Source of the DNA: Moraxella bovoculi 237
Lineage (GTDB): Bacteria; Pseudomonadota; Gammaproteobacteria; Pseudomonadales; Moraxellaceae
Length of the DNA stretch: 64,000 bases
NCBI RefSeq assembly: GCF_000696305.2
Contig: NZ_AOMT01000043.1
Location: forward strand, 1 to 64,000
Direction: 5' to 3'
Both the position numbers and the translations under genes were made by a program. Below, piece by piece: positions 26,343-35,425 of the stretch. The notes beneath the pieces are model-generated. The model was not told the DNA's origin, made no database searches, and saw nothing but the letters and a program-made list of their open reading frames with translations. Each line of letters opens with the position of its first letter. Position 1 is the stretch's first letter.

Positions 26343-27272
26343 ATGAACATTGCCAAAAACATCACCGACCTTATCGGCAACACACCCCTAGTGGAATTAA
26401 ACCGCCTAAGTGAAGGTTTGCCCGCTCGTGTCGTGGCAAAGTTAGAGTATTTTAACCCCGCAAGCTCGGTCAAAGACCGCATTGCCCTATCCATGATAAA
26501 CGAAGCCGAAAAAGACGGGCTTATCAACAAAAACACCACCATCGTGGAAGCGACATCGGGCAACACGGGCATTGGGCTTGCCATGGTGTGTGCGTCCAAG
26601 GGTTATAAACTTGTCATCACCATGCCTGAGAGCATGAGCTTAGAGCGCCGTGCCCTGCTGCGTGCCTATGGGGCAGAGCTTGTATTAACCCCTGCATCAG
26701 AGGGTATGGGCGGGGCGATTGCCAAGGCGAACGAGCTTGCCAGTCAAGACGGCTATTTTATGCCACGCCAATTTGACAACCTAGCCAACCCAAAAATCCA
26801 CCGTGAAACCACCGCCTTAGAAATCTGGAGAGATACAGACGGACAAGTGGACATCGTGGTGGCAGGGATTGGCACGGGTGGTACAATTACAGGCGTGGGC
26901 GAGGTGCTAAAAGCCAAAAAGGACAGCGTACAAATCGTGGCGGTAGAGCCGTCTGATTCGCCTGTGTTTAGCGGTGGCGAAAAAGGAGCTCATAAATTGC
27001 AAGGGCTTGCCCCTGGTTTTGTGCCGAGCATTTTAAACACGGGCATTTATAACGAAGTCATCACGGTTACCACCGAGTCCGCCTTTGCCACGGCTCGTCA
27101 AATGGCAGAAAAAGAAGGTCTGCTCGTGGGCATCAGTGCAGGGGCGGCGGTATGGTCAGCCCTGCAAGTGGCAAGCCGTCCTGAGAATGCCGGCAAGCTC
27201 ATCGTGGTGGTGATTCCGTCATCGGGCGAACGTTATTTATCTACAGCCTTGTTTGAAGATTTGGCTCAGTAA
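26343..27272 (+). CDS. cysK: Cysteine synthase A
   Basis: Pyridoxal-phosphate O-acetylserine sulfhydrylase, 309 residues, last step of cysteine synthesis. The PLP lysine is in [11 protein letters not shown], the substrate loop is [13 protein letters not shown], and the phosphate cup is [16 protein letters not shown]. The C-terminal [17 protein letters not shown] is characteristic. ATG 26343 follows AAGGGAAA at good spacing; the frame from 26292 extends into the promoter region. CysK versus CysM rests on overall resemblance and length. Confidence 0.94.
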   Translation: MNIAKNITDLIGNTPLVELNRLSEGLPARVVAKLEYFNPASSVKDRIALSMINEAEKDGLINKNTTIVEATSGNTGIGLAMVCASKGYKLVITMPESMSLERRALLRAYGAELVLTPASEGMGGAIAKANELASQDGYFMPRQFDNLANPKIHRETTALEIWRDTDGQVDIVVAGIGTGGTITGVGEVLKAKKDSVQIVAVEPSDSPVFSGGEKGAHKLQGLAPGFVPSILNTGIYNEVITVTTESAFATARQMAEKEGLLVGISAGAAVWSALQVASRPENAGKLIVVVIPSSGERYLSTALFEDLAQ

Positions 27273-27293
27273 CCCGCCTAAAATCGATGTGCA

Positions 27294-27330
27294 AAACCCC
27301 ATTATCTAGTATAATGGGGTTTATTTTTTT
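27294..27330 (+). terminator. Terminator after cysK
   Basis: AAACCCCATTAT (27294-27305) pairs perfectly with ATAATGGGGTTT (27311-27322), followed by a long T-run. The right arm contains TATAAT (27310-27315), which could double as the -10 of mazG. Confidence 0.9.
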
Positions 27331-27342
27331 TGGATAATAATC

Positions 27343-28170
27343 ATGAATCCGACCAATCAATTCTCTGACCTGTTAGCACTCATGGCGCGCCTTCGTACCG
27401 ATTGCCCGTGGGACGCCAAACAAACTAACGACAGCCTACAAAAATACGCCATCGAAGAAGTTTTTGAACTCATTGAAGCCATTGCAAGCGATGACAAAAG
27501 CCCCCTTGCCACCGATGACATTAAAGGCGAGCTTGGCGATGTGCTTTTGCAAATTGTCTTTCATGCGCATCTGTATGCCGAGCAAGGGCGGTTTGACATG
27601 GCGGACGTGATTTATACCTTACAAGAAAAACTCATTCGTAGACACCCCCATGTCTTTGACAAAGAAAATCTAAAAACGGACGAAGACGTCAAACGCCGTT
27701 GGGATGAGATTAAGCAAATAGAAAACCAAGACCGCCCAAAACGCCTATTATCCCATGTCAAGGCAGGTACGGCGTTAATGACCGCCCAAAACTTACAAAA
27801 ACAGGCGGGTAAGGTTGGTTTTGATTGGGATAATCTGGGCGGTGTGTTGGAGAAGCTCCAAGAGGAGCTTAGCGAATTAAAAGCAGAATTACCCACGCCT
27901 GATTTTAAGTATAAAACAGATAAACTGGATAAAACTCAAAAAGAAAAAATCGCAGGCGAGCTTGGCGATGTGCTGTTTGTCTTGACTAACCTTGCTCGTC
28001 ATTTAGACATTGATGCCGAGATGGCTTTGCAAAATACCAATGCCAAATTTAAACGCCGATTTGCTTTTGTGGAAAAGTCGCTGATGGAGCAGGGCAAAAC
28101 CTTTGAACAGAGCGATTTGGCAGAGATGGATAACTATTGGGATATGGCAAAAGATGCAGAAAATAAGTAG
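27343..28170 (+). CDS. mazG: Nucleoside triphosphate pyrophosphohydrolase
   Basis: All-alpha NTP-PPase that hydrolyses canonical and damaged NTPs to NMP and pyrophosphate. At 275 residues it has the two-repeat MazG layout: an N-terminal repeat with CPWDAKQTNDSLQKYAIEE, FELIEAI and GELGDVLLQIVFHA, and a C-terminal repeat with KLQEELSELK and GELGDVLFVLTNLARHL. The EExxE metal-binding motifs are in place. The 3' end overlaps the ComEA-like gene by 17 bp, so the two are cotranscribed. Confidence 0.93.
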   Translation: MNPTNQFSDLLALMARLRTDCPWDAKQTNDSLQKYAIEEVFELIEAIASDDKSPLATDDIKGELGDVLLQIVFHAHLYAEQGRFDMADVIYTLQEKLIRRHPHVFDKENLKTDEDVKRRWDEIKQIENQDRPKRLLSHVKAGTALMTAQNLQKQAGKVGFDWDNLGGVLEKLQEELSELKAELPTPDFKYKTDKLDKTQKEKIAGELGDVLFVLTNLARHLDIDAEMALQNTNAKFKRRFAFVEKSLMEQGKTFEQSDLAEMDNYWDMAKDAENK

Positions 28171-28507
28171 CTGTGTCATATTGCTATTGATGGTGGTGAC
28201 GCTACCTAGCTTCGCTCAAGTGCATTCTGTGGGCAATCGCTGCTACGCTGATGCTGTTAGTGCTTATCAGGCGATGAAAAATGAGCAAAGAAATACCAAG
28301 AGACTTGGCGAACGCATTAATATCAATACGGCGACCGCGAGTGATTTTTTGACATTGCAGGGGATTGGGGTGAATACGGCAGAGCGCATCATCAAGCATC
28401 GCACCCAAATAGGACGATTCCGTCACGTGGATGAGCTGATGCAAGTCAAAGGCATCGGGCAGGCGACGCTTGACAAAAATCGCCATAGACTAAGCGTTTC
28501 GGACTAA
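28154..28507 (+). CDS. ComEA-like helix-hairpin-helix DNA-binding protein
   Basis: A 117-residue exported protein. The signal peptide (MQKISSCVILLLMVVTLPSFAQ) is followed by a short linker and a C-terminal ComEA-type HhH repeat: ININTATASDFLTLQGIGVNTAERIIKHR then DELMQVKGIGQATLDKNR. Such proteins bind double-stranded DNA in the periplasm and act as ratchet in DNA uptake. That would fit a naturally transformable genus, though not every HhH protein of this size is the competence one. ATG 28154 overlaps the mazG end; the longer frame from 28103 would add residues inside mazG. Confidence 0.82.
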   Translation: MQKISSCVILLLMVVTLPSFAQVHSVGNRCYADAVSAYQAMKNEQRNTKRLGERININTATASDFLTLQGIGVNTAERIIKHRTQIGRFRHVDELMQVKGIGQATLDKNRHRLSVSD

Positions 28508-28611
28508 ATTATCACAAAATGTGTGTTATGTTCGCTTTTTTTGCCAATAACGGTTAAAATAGATGGTTTAAACATAGAAAATAAATTTACAGCCCACAGG
28601 GAGAATTCAGC

Positions 28612-30414
28612 ATGGCGCATCAGCCAGCGAACTCTGGGAAATCCAGCAAATCCACAAGAAATAAAAAGCCCAAAAAGAGCCAAAGCTTTGTTACGCATCG
28701 TGATAAGGCGCTTGGGCTGAATAAATCTGCCTTGCCGCACAGTATCATTGAGGTGGTGAGCACTTTAAATAAGGCGGGTTTTGAGGCGTACATCGTGGGG
28801 GGCGGTGTGCGCGACAGTCTTTTGGGGCTTGCACCTAAGGATTTTGATGCAGTGACAAGCGCTCGACCGCATGAGATTAAGGCGATTTTTGGTGGTCGTT
28901 GCCGTATCATTGGGCGACGCTTTCAGCTTGCGCACGTCTATTCTGGGCGCGAGATGATTGAGGTGGCGACCTTTCGTGCCCCGCCCAAAGATGACACCCA
29001 CACCACCGAAGAGGGTATGATTACCCGTGATAATGTGTGGGGTGATATTAATCAAGATTTTGCCCGTCGTGATTTTTCGATCAATGCCTTGTATTATCAG
29101 CCGATTAAGGGCGAAATACTTGACTTTTGTGGCGCGATTGACGATGTCCAAAATCGCACGCTGCGCCTGTTAGGCGATGCTAAGACTCGCATCGAAGAGG
29201 ATCCCGTGCGTCTGCTGCGTGCGCTGCGTTTTAAGGCGAAGTTGGGCTTTGATTTTGATCGTGCTTTGGGTGCGCAGTTCCACGAGGATAATTGGGCGCT
29301 GCTTGAGCAGGTATCGGCGCATCGTCTGTATGACGAATCCCAGAAGATGTTCTCAGGAGGTTATCTGACCCCGCTGCTGCCGATTCTGTTCGAGCATGGG
29401 GCGATGGATTATCTGATGGCGTATGCGCCAAATGAGCCAACGCCGCTAATGCTTGCTACCGCCATCAATACGGATAAGCGCGTCGGTATGGGCAAGGGTG
29501 CTAATCCTGCGTTCTTTTACGCGGTATTGTTGTGGGAAAATTACCTGTATCAGCTGGCCAAGTTTAAGAAAAAAGGCTTGCCATTCCATGAGGCACAGAG
29601 CAAAGCCGCCGCAAAAGTGGTCGATGTGCAGCGCCTAAGAACCGCCATCCCTAAGTTCGCCGAAGAATTCATCACCAGCATTTGGCTCATGCAGCCTAAG
29701 CTTGCCAACCCACGCGTCCGTGACATCGTCAATCTAGAGCGCCACCCGAAATTCCGTGCCGCTTTTGATTTTCTTGTGCTGCGTGAGGCGCATGATAGGT
29801 ACGAGCTGTCCGAATCGACCAATAACATGGGCGTGTGGTGGACGCGCTATCAGGATGTCGATGCAGGCACTCGCGCTCAGATGGTAGAGAGCTTTGCCAG
29901 TGGTGGCAGTGCGACAGGATTGTCATCACGCAGACGTAATCGTGGCGGCAATACCAGCGATGAGCTACTGCAGCTTCAGCAGTTATCAAGCCGCGATGAA
30001 GAGCCCAGCTCTAAGACGCCAAAGCCGTTATTCGTCGTTGATAATGCCGATGAATTTTTGCCAAATAAACCTGAACAACCAGCCAATAGACCCATTCCGC
30101 GCCGCCGTGATGTGGTCGTTCCTGTGTTTGAGCAGGTGAATTATGGTGAGGCGGAGTTCTTAAAGCTACTTAATAACGACGAGCCGTACATTCCTGCGAC
30201 TCGCTATCGTAAGCGTCGCCCATCATCAACGCTGTCAATCAAAGAGCGCGAGCAAGGCATGACTGAAGAGGATGCTCCTCAGGCAGCTATCAAGAAACGC
30301 ACACCAAAACCCAAACCAAAACCAAAAACCGCCAAAGCTCAATCAAGCCATGCGGATGCTCCCAAGCACAGACGGCGTAAAAAATCAAACGCCAAGCCGC
30401 GAGCGGGCGAATAG
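28612..30414 (+). CDS. pcnB: Poly(A) polymerase I with long basic C-terminal tail
   Basis: Adds 3' poly(A) tails that promote RNA decay. The nucleotidyltransferase core has VGGGVRDSLLGLAPKDFDAV near residues 62-81 with the catalytic DxD-like pair, then RRFQLAHVY, FARRDFSINALYY and the RNA-binding helices (RIEEDPVRLLRALRFKAKLG). At 600 residues it is about 130 longer than E. coli PcnB. The extra part, from about residue 440, is low-complexity and charged and ends in a K/P/R-rich run (KKRTPKPKPKPKTAK). First gene of pcnB-folK-panB-panC, an order known from Pseudomonas. The ribosome site AGGGAG supports this start. Confidence 0.93.
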   Translation: MAHQPANSGKSSKSTRNKKPKKSQSFVTHRDKALGLNKSALPHSIIEVVSTLNKAGFEAYIVGGGVRDSLLGLAPKDFDAVTSARPHEIKAIFGGRCRIIGRRFQLAHVYSGREMIEVATFRAPPKDDTHTTEEGMITRDNVWGDINQDFARRDFSINALYYQPIKGEILDFCGAIDDVQNRTLRLLGDAKTRIEEDPVRLLRALRFKAKLGFDFDRALGAQFHEDNWALLEQVSAHRLYDESQKMFSGGYLTPLLPILFEHGAMDYLMAYAPNEPTPLMLATAINTDKRVGMGKGANPAFFYAVLLWENYLYQLAKFKKKGLPFHEAQSKAAAKVVDVQRLRTAIPKFAEEFITSIWLMQPKLANPRVRDIVNLERHPKFRAAFDFLVLREAHDRYELSESTNNMGVWWTRYQDVDAGTRAQMVESFASGGSATGLSSRRRNRGGNTSDELLQLQQLSSRDEEPSSKTPKPLFVVDNADEFLPNKPEQPANRPIPRRRDVVVPVFEQVNYGEAEFLKLLNNDEPYIPATRYRKRRPSSTLSIKEREQGMTEEDAPQAAIKKRTPKPKPKPKTAKAQSSHADAPKHRRRKKSNAKPRAGE

Positions 30415-30443
30415 GTAGGCGTGCGAGTCATAAGGCTGACCAG

Positions 30444-30944
30444 ATGAGTAAATTTGTACAGATATACTTAGGACTTGGTGGCAATATCGCCAATGAGCTT
30501 GGTGATCCTACGAGTCATATTTTATCGGTGCTCGAATGCCTGCAGAGTGATGATCGCTTTATAGAGGTGAGATTGTCATCGCTGTATTCATCAAAGCCAT
30601 TTGGCGTGATTGATCAGCCTGATTTTGTGAATGCGGTATTGTCTGCCAAGACGAATTTAGACCCCATGAGCCTACTTGATTTTTGCCAAAGTCTTGAAAG
30701 CAGCGCAGGACGAGTGCGCCTTAGACGTTGGGGTGAGCGCTCGCTTGACGTGGATGTGCTGCTTTATGATGATCAAATTATCACAAATGACAGACTGACC
30801 GTACCGCATGCAGGCATCTTTGAAAGAAGTTTCGTTTTGGTGCCGCTGCTAGAGCTTAGCCAAGACCTTGTTATCAGTGGTCAAAAAATCAATGATCTGG
30901 CATTGGCGCATGATATGTCCGAATTGACAAAAATCACAAACTGA
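30444..30944 (+). CDS. folK: 2-amino-4-hydroxy-6-hydroxymethyldihydropteridine pyrophosphokinase
   Basis: Folate-pathway kinase that transfers pyrophosphate from ATP to 6-hydroxymethyl-7,8-dihydropterin. The 166 residues begin with YLGLGGNIANELGDP and contain SSLYSSKPFGVIDQPDFVNAVL, the signature RWGERSLDVDVLLYDDQII, and VPHAGIFERSFVLVPLLEL. It lies 29 bp after pcnB, as in Pseudomonas. Confidence 0.94.
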   Translation: MSKFVQIYLGLGGNIANELGDPTSHILSVLECLQSDDRFIEVRLSSLYSSKPFGVIDQPDFVNAVLSAKTNLDPMSLLDFCQSLESSAGRVRLRRWGERSLDVDVLLYDDQIITNDRLTVPHAGIFERSFVLVPLLELSQDLVISGQKINDLALAHDMSELTKITN

Positions 30945-31003
30945 TCTTTGTCTCATTTATAAGCGCGTGTCTAAGTACAGACGATTAAAATAAAAGGATG
31001 TTT

Positions 31004-31825
31004 ATGAGTTATCTGACCCAAACAGCACCCATCACGTTATCAACCTTAAATAAATACAAAGCCTCTGGCGAGAAGTTTAGCTGCTTGACTTGTTATGATG
31101 CCAGCTTTGCCAATCTCATGCAGACAGCGGGCATTGAGGTCATTTTGGTAGGTGATAGCCTTGGCATGGTCGTGCAGGGGCAGTCATCCACACTACCCGT
31201 CACGCTTGGCGACATGGTGTATCACACTGCCAACATCGCCCGAGGTAACAGCCACGCCCTGATTATGGCTGATTTGCCATTCATGAGTTATGCTACTTTA
31301 GAAGACGCCATCAATAGCAGCCGTGCGGTGATGCAAGCGGGGGCGAATGTGGTTAAGATAGAAGGGGATGATGGCTTGTGCCAGACCATCTCCGTACTTG
31401 CCAAAAATGGCGTACCGGTGTGCGCACATCTGGGACTGACACCGCAGGCGGTGAATGTATTTGGCGGCTATAAAGTACAAGGCAGAACGGATGAACAGGC
31501 CAAAAAACTCTTAGATGACTGCCAAAAACTCGTTGAAGCAGGCGCAAGCATGCTGTTATTAGAATGTGTGCCCGCCGCTCTTGCTAAGATGGTTACCCAA
31601 AGTGTGAATGTCCCTGTCATTGGCATTGGTGCGGGTGCTGATACGGATGGTCAGGTATTGGTCATGCATGACATGTTGGGCGTTTACACGCGTAAGCCTG
31701 CCAAGTTTGTCAAAGACTTCTTGGGTGATGATGCGAACGACAATGGCATACTTGGCGCGCTTGAGCTGTATCATAAGCAGGTCAAAGAGGGGTCTTTTCC
31801 AGCTGCTGAGCACAGTTTCAATTAG
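31004..31825 (+). CDS. panB: 3-methyl-2-oxobutanoate hydroxymethyltransferase
   Basis: First committed enzyme of pantothenate synthesis: adds a hydroxymethyl group from methylene-tetrahydrofolate to alpha-ketoisovalerate. Visible features are FSCLTCYDASFANLM, ILVGDSLGMVVQG (metal-binding Asp), VKIEGDD, HLGLTPQ and VIGIGAGADTDGQVLVMHD. The length of 273 residues is normal. Two ATGs are in frame (30998, 31004); I prefer 31004 for AAAGG spacing. Folate supply from the gene upstream feeds this step. Confidence 0.95.
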   Translation: MSYLTQTAPITLSTLNKYKASGEKFSCLTCYDASFANLMQTAGIEVILVGDSLGMVVQGQSSTLPVTLGDMVYHTANIARGNSHALIMADLPFMSYATLEDAINSSRAVMQAGANVVKIEGDDGLCQTISVLAKNGVPVCAHLGLTPQAVNVFGGYKVQGRTDEQAKKLLDDCQKLVEAGASMLLLECVPAALAKMVTQSVNVPVIGIGAGADTDGQVLVMHDMLGVYTRKPAKFVKDFLGDDANDNGILGALELYHKQVKEGSFPAAEHSFN

Positions 31826-31844
31826 CTATTATTGAGAGAACGAC

Positions 31845-32696
31845 ATGCACATTTTCCACAATATCAAAGAATTACAATCAGCTCTGCAGACATGCCGCAA
31901 AGATGGCAAAACCATCGCCTTAGTGCCGACCATGGGTAATCTGCATGATGGGCATCTGTCACTTGTAAATATCGCCAAGGAGCATGCTGACATCGTTGTG
32001 GCGAGTATCTTTGTGAATCCCACGCAGTTCGGGGTGGGTGAGGATTTTGACAGTTATCCGCGCACGCTGGATGAAGATTGTGCTAAGCTTCGGAGTGTGG
32101 CGTGCGACATGGTCTTTGCGCCGAGCGCGGATGAGATGTATCCTACTTATCCGCCGCAGATTCAGGTGCTCTCTGGCGAGATTACCAAGATTCTATGTGG
32201 TAAAACTCGCCTGACGCACTTTGATGGTGTGGGATTGGTCGTCAGTAAGCTGTTTAATATTGTGCGTCCTGATGTGGCGATCTTTGGCAAAAAAGACTAT
32301 CAACAGCTTGCCATCATTCGTAAGCTGAACGATGAGCTAAACTTTGGCATCAAGATCATTGGCGGTGAGATCGTGCGTGCGGATAGCGGTTTGGCATTAT
32401 CTTCTAGAAACGGCTACCTGACCGCTGATGAATTGGCCGTCGCTCCAAGGCTGCATCAGGCGCTATGTGACTTTGCTGATGAGTTAAGAGCTGATTTTAA
32501 TATTCTGCGGTTAAACGAGCTTACCCAAAAATATCGCGATCGGATCAATGCTTCAGGATTTACGGTGGATTATCTAGAGGTGCTGACCGATAGACTGACA
32601 CCGCCTAGTAATCAAGATAAAAATTTGGTGATTCTAACCGCAAGCAACCTTGGCAAAGCAAGACTGTTGGATAATATCGAAATTCACCTAACCTAA
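31845..32696 (+). CDS. panC: Pantothenate synthetase
   Basis: ATP-dependent condensation of pantoate with beta-alanine, 283 residues. The class signatures are PTMGNLHDGHLSLV (HIGH-like), SIFVNPTQFG, FGKKDYQQLAIIRKLNDEL, and the pantoate/ATP loop ALSSRNGYLTADE. It is 19 bp after panB and 9 bp before the RapZ ATG. panD is not in the window. Confidence 0.95.
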   Translation: MHIFHNIKELQSALQTCRKDGKTIALVPTMGNLHDGHLSLVNIAKEHADIVVASIFVNPTQFGVGEDFDSYPRTLDEDCAKLRSVACDMVFAPSADEMYPTYPPQIQVLSGEITKILCGKTRLTHFDGVGLVVSKLFNIVRPDVAIFGKKDYQQLAIIRKLNDELNFGIKIIGGEIVRADSGLALSSRNGYLTADELAVAPRLHQALCDFADELRADFNILRLNELTQKYRDRINASGFTVDYLEVLTDRLTPPSNQDKNLVILTASNLGKARLLDNIEIHLT

Positions 32697-32705
32697 AGGA
32701 TGATC

Positions 32706-33584
32706 ATGAGCGATTCAATCTCTATCGTTATCGTCTCGGGGCGTTCAGGCTCGGGCAAGACATCGGTATTAAATATCCTAGAGGATTTTGGGTATTATGT
32801 GATTGATAATTTGCCATTGTCGTTGGCGGATAGCGCTATTAGACGGCTAACGCTGGATGACAGCATTCATAAGATCGCGCTTGGGATTGACAGCCGTCTG
32901 CCGCTTGCAGATTTATCAAATTTCCCAGTGCTACATCAAGCGCTCATCAAGGAATATGGCCAGCAGGCAGTGACGGTACTGTATGCCACCGCCGAAGAGC
33001 GTGTGCTGGTGGCGCGATTTGGTTCGACGAGACGTGTGCATCCTTTGATGGCAACCAAAGGCAACCTACCGAACGCCATCCATAGCGAGATCGCACTGCT
33101 TGAACCCATCGCAAGTCTGGCGGACATTAAGATCGATACAAGTTTGCTAAATGTTCACGAATTAAAACAAAAGGTTCGTGATTATCTTGGGTTTGAAAAT
33201 AAGATTAATGTTAATCTACTGTCCTTTGGTTTTAAGTATGGCGTGCCATTAGATGCTGATCTAGTATTTGACATGAGAATATTGCCAAACCCGCATTGGC
33301 ACGAGGAATTAAGAGCATTGACGGGGCAGGACGACGCAGTAAAAGCCTTCTTCGCTCAATCTTTCGAGGTTGATGAGATGGCAGAGGACATCACGGCCTA
33401 TCTTCTAAAATGGCTGCCCAAATTTGCAGACAATAATCGCCATAGCATGACGGTTGCCATCGGCTGCACCGGCGGCAAACACCGCTCAGTCTACGTCAGC
33501 GAAAAAATAGAAAATGCCTTGGCTCTCGGACTGCCTGAGCATCTAAAGGTGCGCATCAAGCACCGTGAAAAACGCCACTGGTAA
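32706..33584 (+). CDS. rapZ: RNase adapter RapZ / YvcJ-family NTPase
   Basis: P-loop protein that in Enterobacteria delivers the GlmZ sRNA to RNase E in response to glucosamine-6-phosphate, so controlling glmS. In the 292 residues, Walker A is SGRSGSGKTS near residues 11-20, Walker-B-like DADLVFDMRILPNPHW is central, and the C-terminal domain has IGCTGGKHRSVYVSEK. The C-terminal tail is basic (HLKVRIKHREKRHW). It is usually near rpoN/ptsN; here it follows panC closely. glmS lies 18 kb away in this window, but no GlmZ-like RNA was recognised. ATG 32706 is preferred over 32700 by ribosome-site spacing. Confidence 0.9.
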   Translation: MSDSISIVIVSGRSGSGKTSVLNILEDFGYYVIDNLPLSLADSAIRRLTLDDSIHKIALGIDSRLPLADLSNFPVLHQALIKEYGQQAVTVLYATAEERVLVARFGSTRRVHPLMATKGNLPNAIHSEIALLEPIASLADIKIDTSLLNVHELKQKVRDYLGFENKINVNLLSFGFKYGVPLDADLVFDMRILPNPHWHEELRALTGQDDAVKAFFAQSFEVDEMAEDITAYLLKWLPKFADNNRHSMTVAIGCTGGKHRSVYVSEKIENALALGLPEHLKVRIKHREKRHW

Positions 33585-33607
33585 CCCATTAATAAAAAGA
33601 GTATGTT

Positions 33608-34114
33608 ATGAATATTGACTGGTCAAAACAAGACATGCGAGTCTCTCGCACCGAAATCAAAAAATCACACGAGCGCTTACAGGCGCTGGCTACGCCACTG
33701 GCAAATTTATCAAAAAAACAACTTGCTACTTTGCCAGTTAGTGATTATTTCTTAGATGAATTAAAACATTTATCAGACATCACCAGCGCGGCGGCGAAGA
33801 ACCGCCAGATCAAGCGTGTGGGTAAGCTTATCATCGAAGAAGATCGTCAGAGTCTGACGCGCGCGCTGTTTGAGATTAAGTTCACCAAAGAGCAGATAAC
33901 CAAAATCGAAACATGGCTAAGCCGCTTGCAGTTGCATGATGAAAGCACGATCAAGCAATTCGTGAAGCAGTTCAATGCCAGTGAATTTAACAGTGTGTAT
34001 CAGCTGCTGCTGTGGATTGCCTATGCTGAGCATCTACAGGATGATGAGCTGCTGGATGAGAGCTTGGCGGATTTTGAAAGCTATGTTAGAGAAGTAGCGA
34101 TCTTATCCACCTGA
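33608..34114 (+). CDS. darP: Dual-action ribosomal maturation protein DarP (YjgA/DUF615)
   Basis: A 168-residue helical protein that binds late 50S precursors and helps mature the peptidyl-transferase region. Family features: WSKQDMRVSRTEIKKSHERLQ, LATLPVSDYFLDEL, AAKNRQIKRVGKLI and a leucine-rich C-terminus. It follows rapZ by 23 bp and is followed by a strong terminator, so it probably ends the pcnB-to-darP transcript. Confidence 0.9.
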   Translation: MNIDWSKQDMRVSRTEIKKSHERLQALATPLANLSKKQLATLPVSDYFLDELKHLSDITSAAAKNRQIKRVGKLIIEEDRQSLTRALFEIKFTKEQITKIETWLSRLQLHDESTIKQFVKQFNASEFNSVYQLLLWIAYAEHLQDDELLDESLADFESYVREVAILST

Positions 34115-34141
34115 TGATTAATCGGATAAATTCCAAAAGGC

Positions 34142-34174
34142 AAAAGCCACATGATTGCTCATGTGGCTTTTTTG
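34142..34174 (+). terminator. Terminator after darP
   Basis: AAAAGCCACATGA (34142-34154) pairs perfectly with TCATGTGGCTTTT (34159-34171) around TTGC, then more T. Confidence 0.93.
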
Positions 34175-34370
34175 GTGTCCCTTGCTTTAAGTGCGAGCAC
34201 TTAATCCATGCGTTTCATCCATAGTGACAGCATTCATCCATGTTGGCAATTCCATTTGCAGTATCCTTGCTGCTTGGGTGTATTATGCCAAATCAGCCCT
34301 ACCGCAGCAATTAGCCAATATCGTCAATGTTTGTAAGCAATCGCTTACATGGGCTGCTTGTGCTTTAATA
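34175..34370. other. Intergenic stretch without a recognisable gene
   Basis: No convincing coding frame. A 7-bp inverted repeat TGTAAGC-AATC-GCTTACA (34331-34348) is the only structure seen. The short plus-strand open frame through here (34191-34451) has no family features and runs through the dsbA terminator. Confidence 0.5.
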
Positions 34371-34400
34371 AAAAATCCGCACACTGTGGTGCGGATTTTT
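34371..34400. terminator. Terminator of dsbA
   Basis: AAAAATCCGCAC (34371-34382) pairs with GTGCGGATTTTT (34389-34400). It lies just past the dsbA stop on the minus strand and can act in both directions. Confidence 0.9.
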
Positions 34401-34422
34401 AAGATAATAATCTTATCTTTGC

Positions 34423-35046
34423 TTATTTCTTTTCGTCGCGGACTTTATTAACTAGGAAGTCAACAACTTGCGTGGCTTTCTCACCATCGCCTGACACCAC
34501 ATAAGTGCCGTGAACCACGATGGCAGGAACGCCTGTCAACTGATAACGAGCCGCACCTTGCTTGGCGCGTTCGATCTTAGTGCTGACTGAGAATGAGTTA
34601 TAGAAGCTGTTGAATTTGGCTTTGTCAGCGCCTTGCGATGCGTACCAATCAGCCAAGTTGTTTTGATTGGCGATGATGTTACGCTTGCCATCTTTGTGAA
34701 CAGCATCAAAAAGAGCTTGGTGGGTTTTGTTCTCAAGACCCATCTGCTGTGCAGCATAGAAGCCACGTGCAGGCACTTCCCATACAGGGTTCATGGCCGC
34801 AGGCGTGCGGAAAAACGCCACGTCTTCGGCGCGAGTTTTTGCCCATTTTTGCATGTGTGGCTCTAGGTTGTAGCAATGTGGGCAGCCATACCAGAAGAAT
34901 TCACGCACCACAATCACATCGCCTGCGATATTTTCTGGGTTTGCAACTTTTTGGTAATCGCGACCTTCTACGAAATCAGCGGCAAAAGCGCTGCTGGCAA
35001 GACCGATGGCAGCCGCCATGGCGGTGAATGTTAGGGTGTATTTCAT
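34423..35046 (-). CDS. dsbA: Thiol:disulfide interchange protein DsbA
   Basis: Periplasmic oxidant that introduces disulfides into exported proteins; reoxidised by DsbB (encoded at 1488-1988). The 207 residues start with a signal peptide ending ASSAFA. The active site is CPHC (Cys55, Cys58) in EFFWYGCPHCYNLEPH, with a helical insertion and the cis-proline loop GVPAIVVHG. ATG 35046 starts the signal peptide; the longer frame to 35067 adds seven residues. Confidence 0.94.
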   Translation of the reverse strand: MKYTLTFTAMAAAIGLASSAFAADFVEGRDYQKVANPENIAGDVIVVREFFWYGCPHCYNLEPHMQKWAKTRAEDVAFFRTPAAMNPVWEVPARGFYAAQQMGLENKTHQALFDAVHKDGKRNIIANQNNLADWYASQGADKAKFNSFYNSFSVSTKIERAKQGAARYQLTGVPAIVVHGTYVVSGDGEKATQVVDFLVNKVRDEKK

Positions 35047-35425
35047 GATGAAATCCTTATAAAACACATCAACAAGCAGCGAGTCGTGCTTGCTTTTTCG
35101 TACTATTGATTAAAATGAATGCTAAATTTGGCTAATTCTACCAAAAACGAGCCATGATTTAAACGCTTAAATAAAAATATGCCACAGTTTAGCCTATTTT
35201 TTGGCAGAAATGGTAACAGATTTATTAAGCTTGCCTTGCAAAGTGTTTTGATTTTGCACAAATCTTTGTAAATCGATCCATAACCTTAAAAATTGCGTAA
35301 AACTTAGCGATACAAGGTGTTCATTGTATCAAAATCAGCTGCTTATGTTCGTGGTTGTATAGCAAATTTGGCGTGAAAGTGATAAGATAGCAAGTAATTT
35401 TTGATGACAAAATAAGCGAAAAATT
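35047..35425. other. 379-bp divergent intergenic region, no gene seen
   Basis: A/T-rich DNA between divergent dsbA and ubiG. No frame or RNA gene recognised. A 7-bp inverted repeat GATACAA-N8-TTGTATC lies at 35309-35330, about 95 bp before ubiG, and could be an operator. Confidence 0.5.

Noticed and set aside
34100-34110. DnaA-box-like TTATCCACC (also TTATCCACG near 39994 and 51771)
   Set aside because: Isolated, imperfect, and inside or next to coding sequence; no cluster as expected for oriC.
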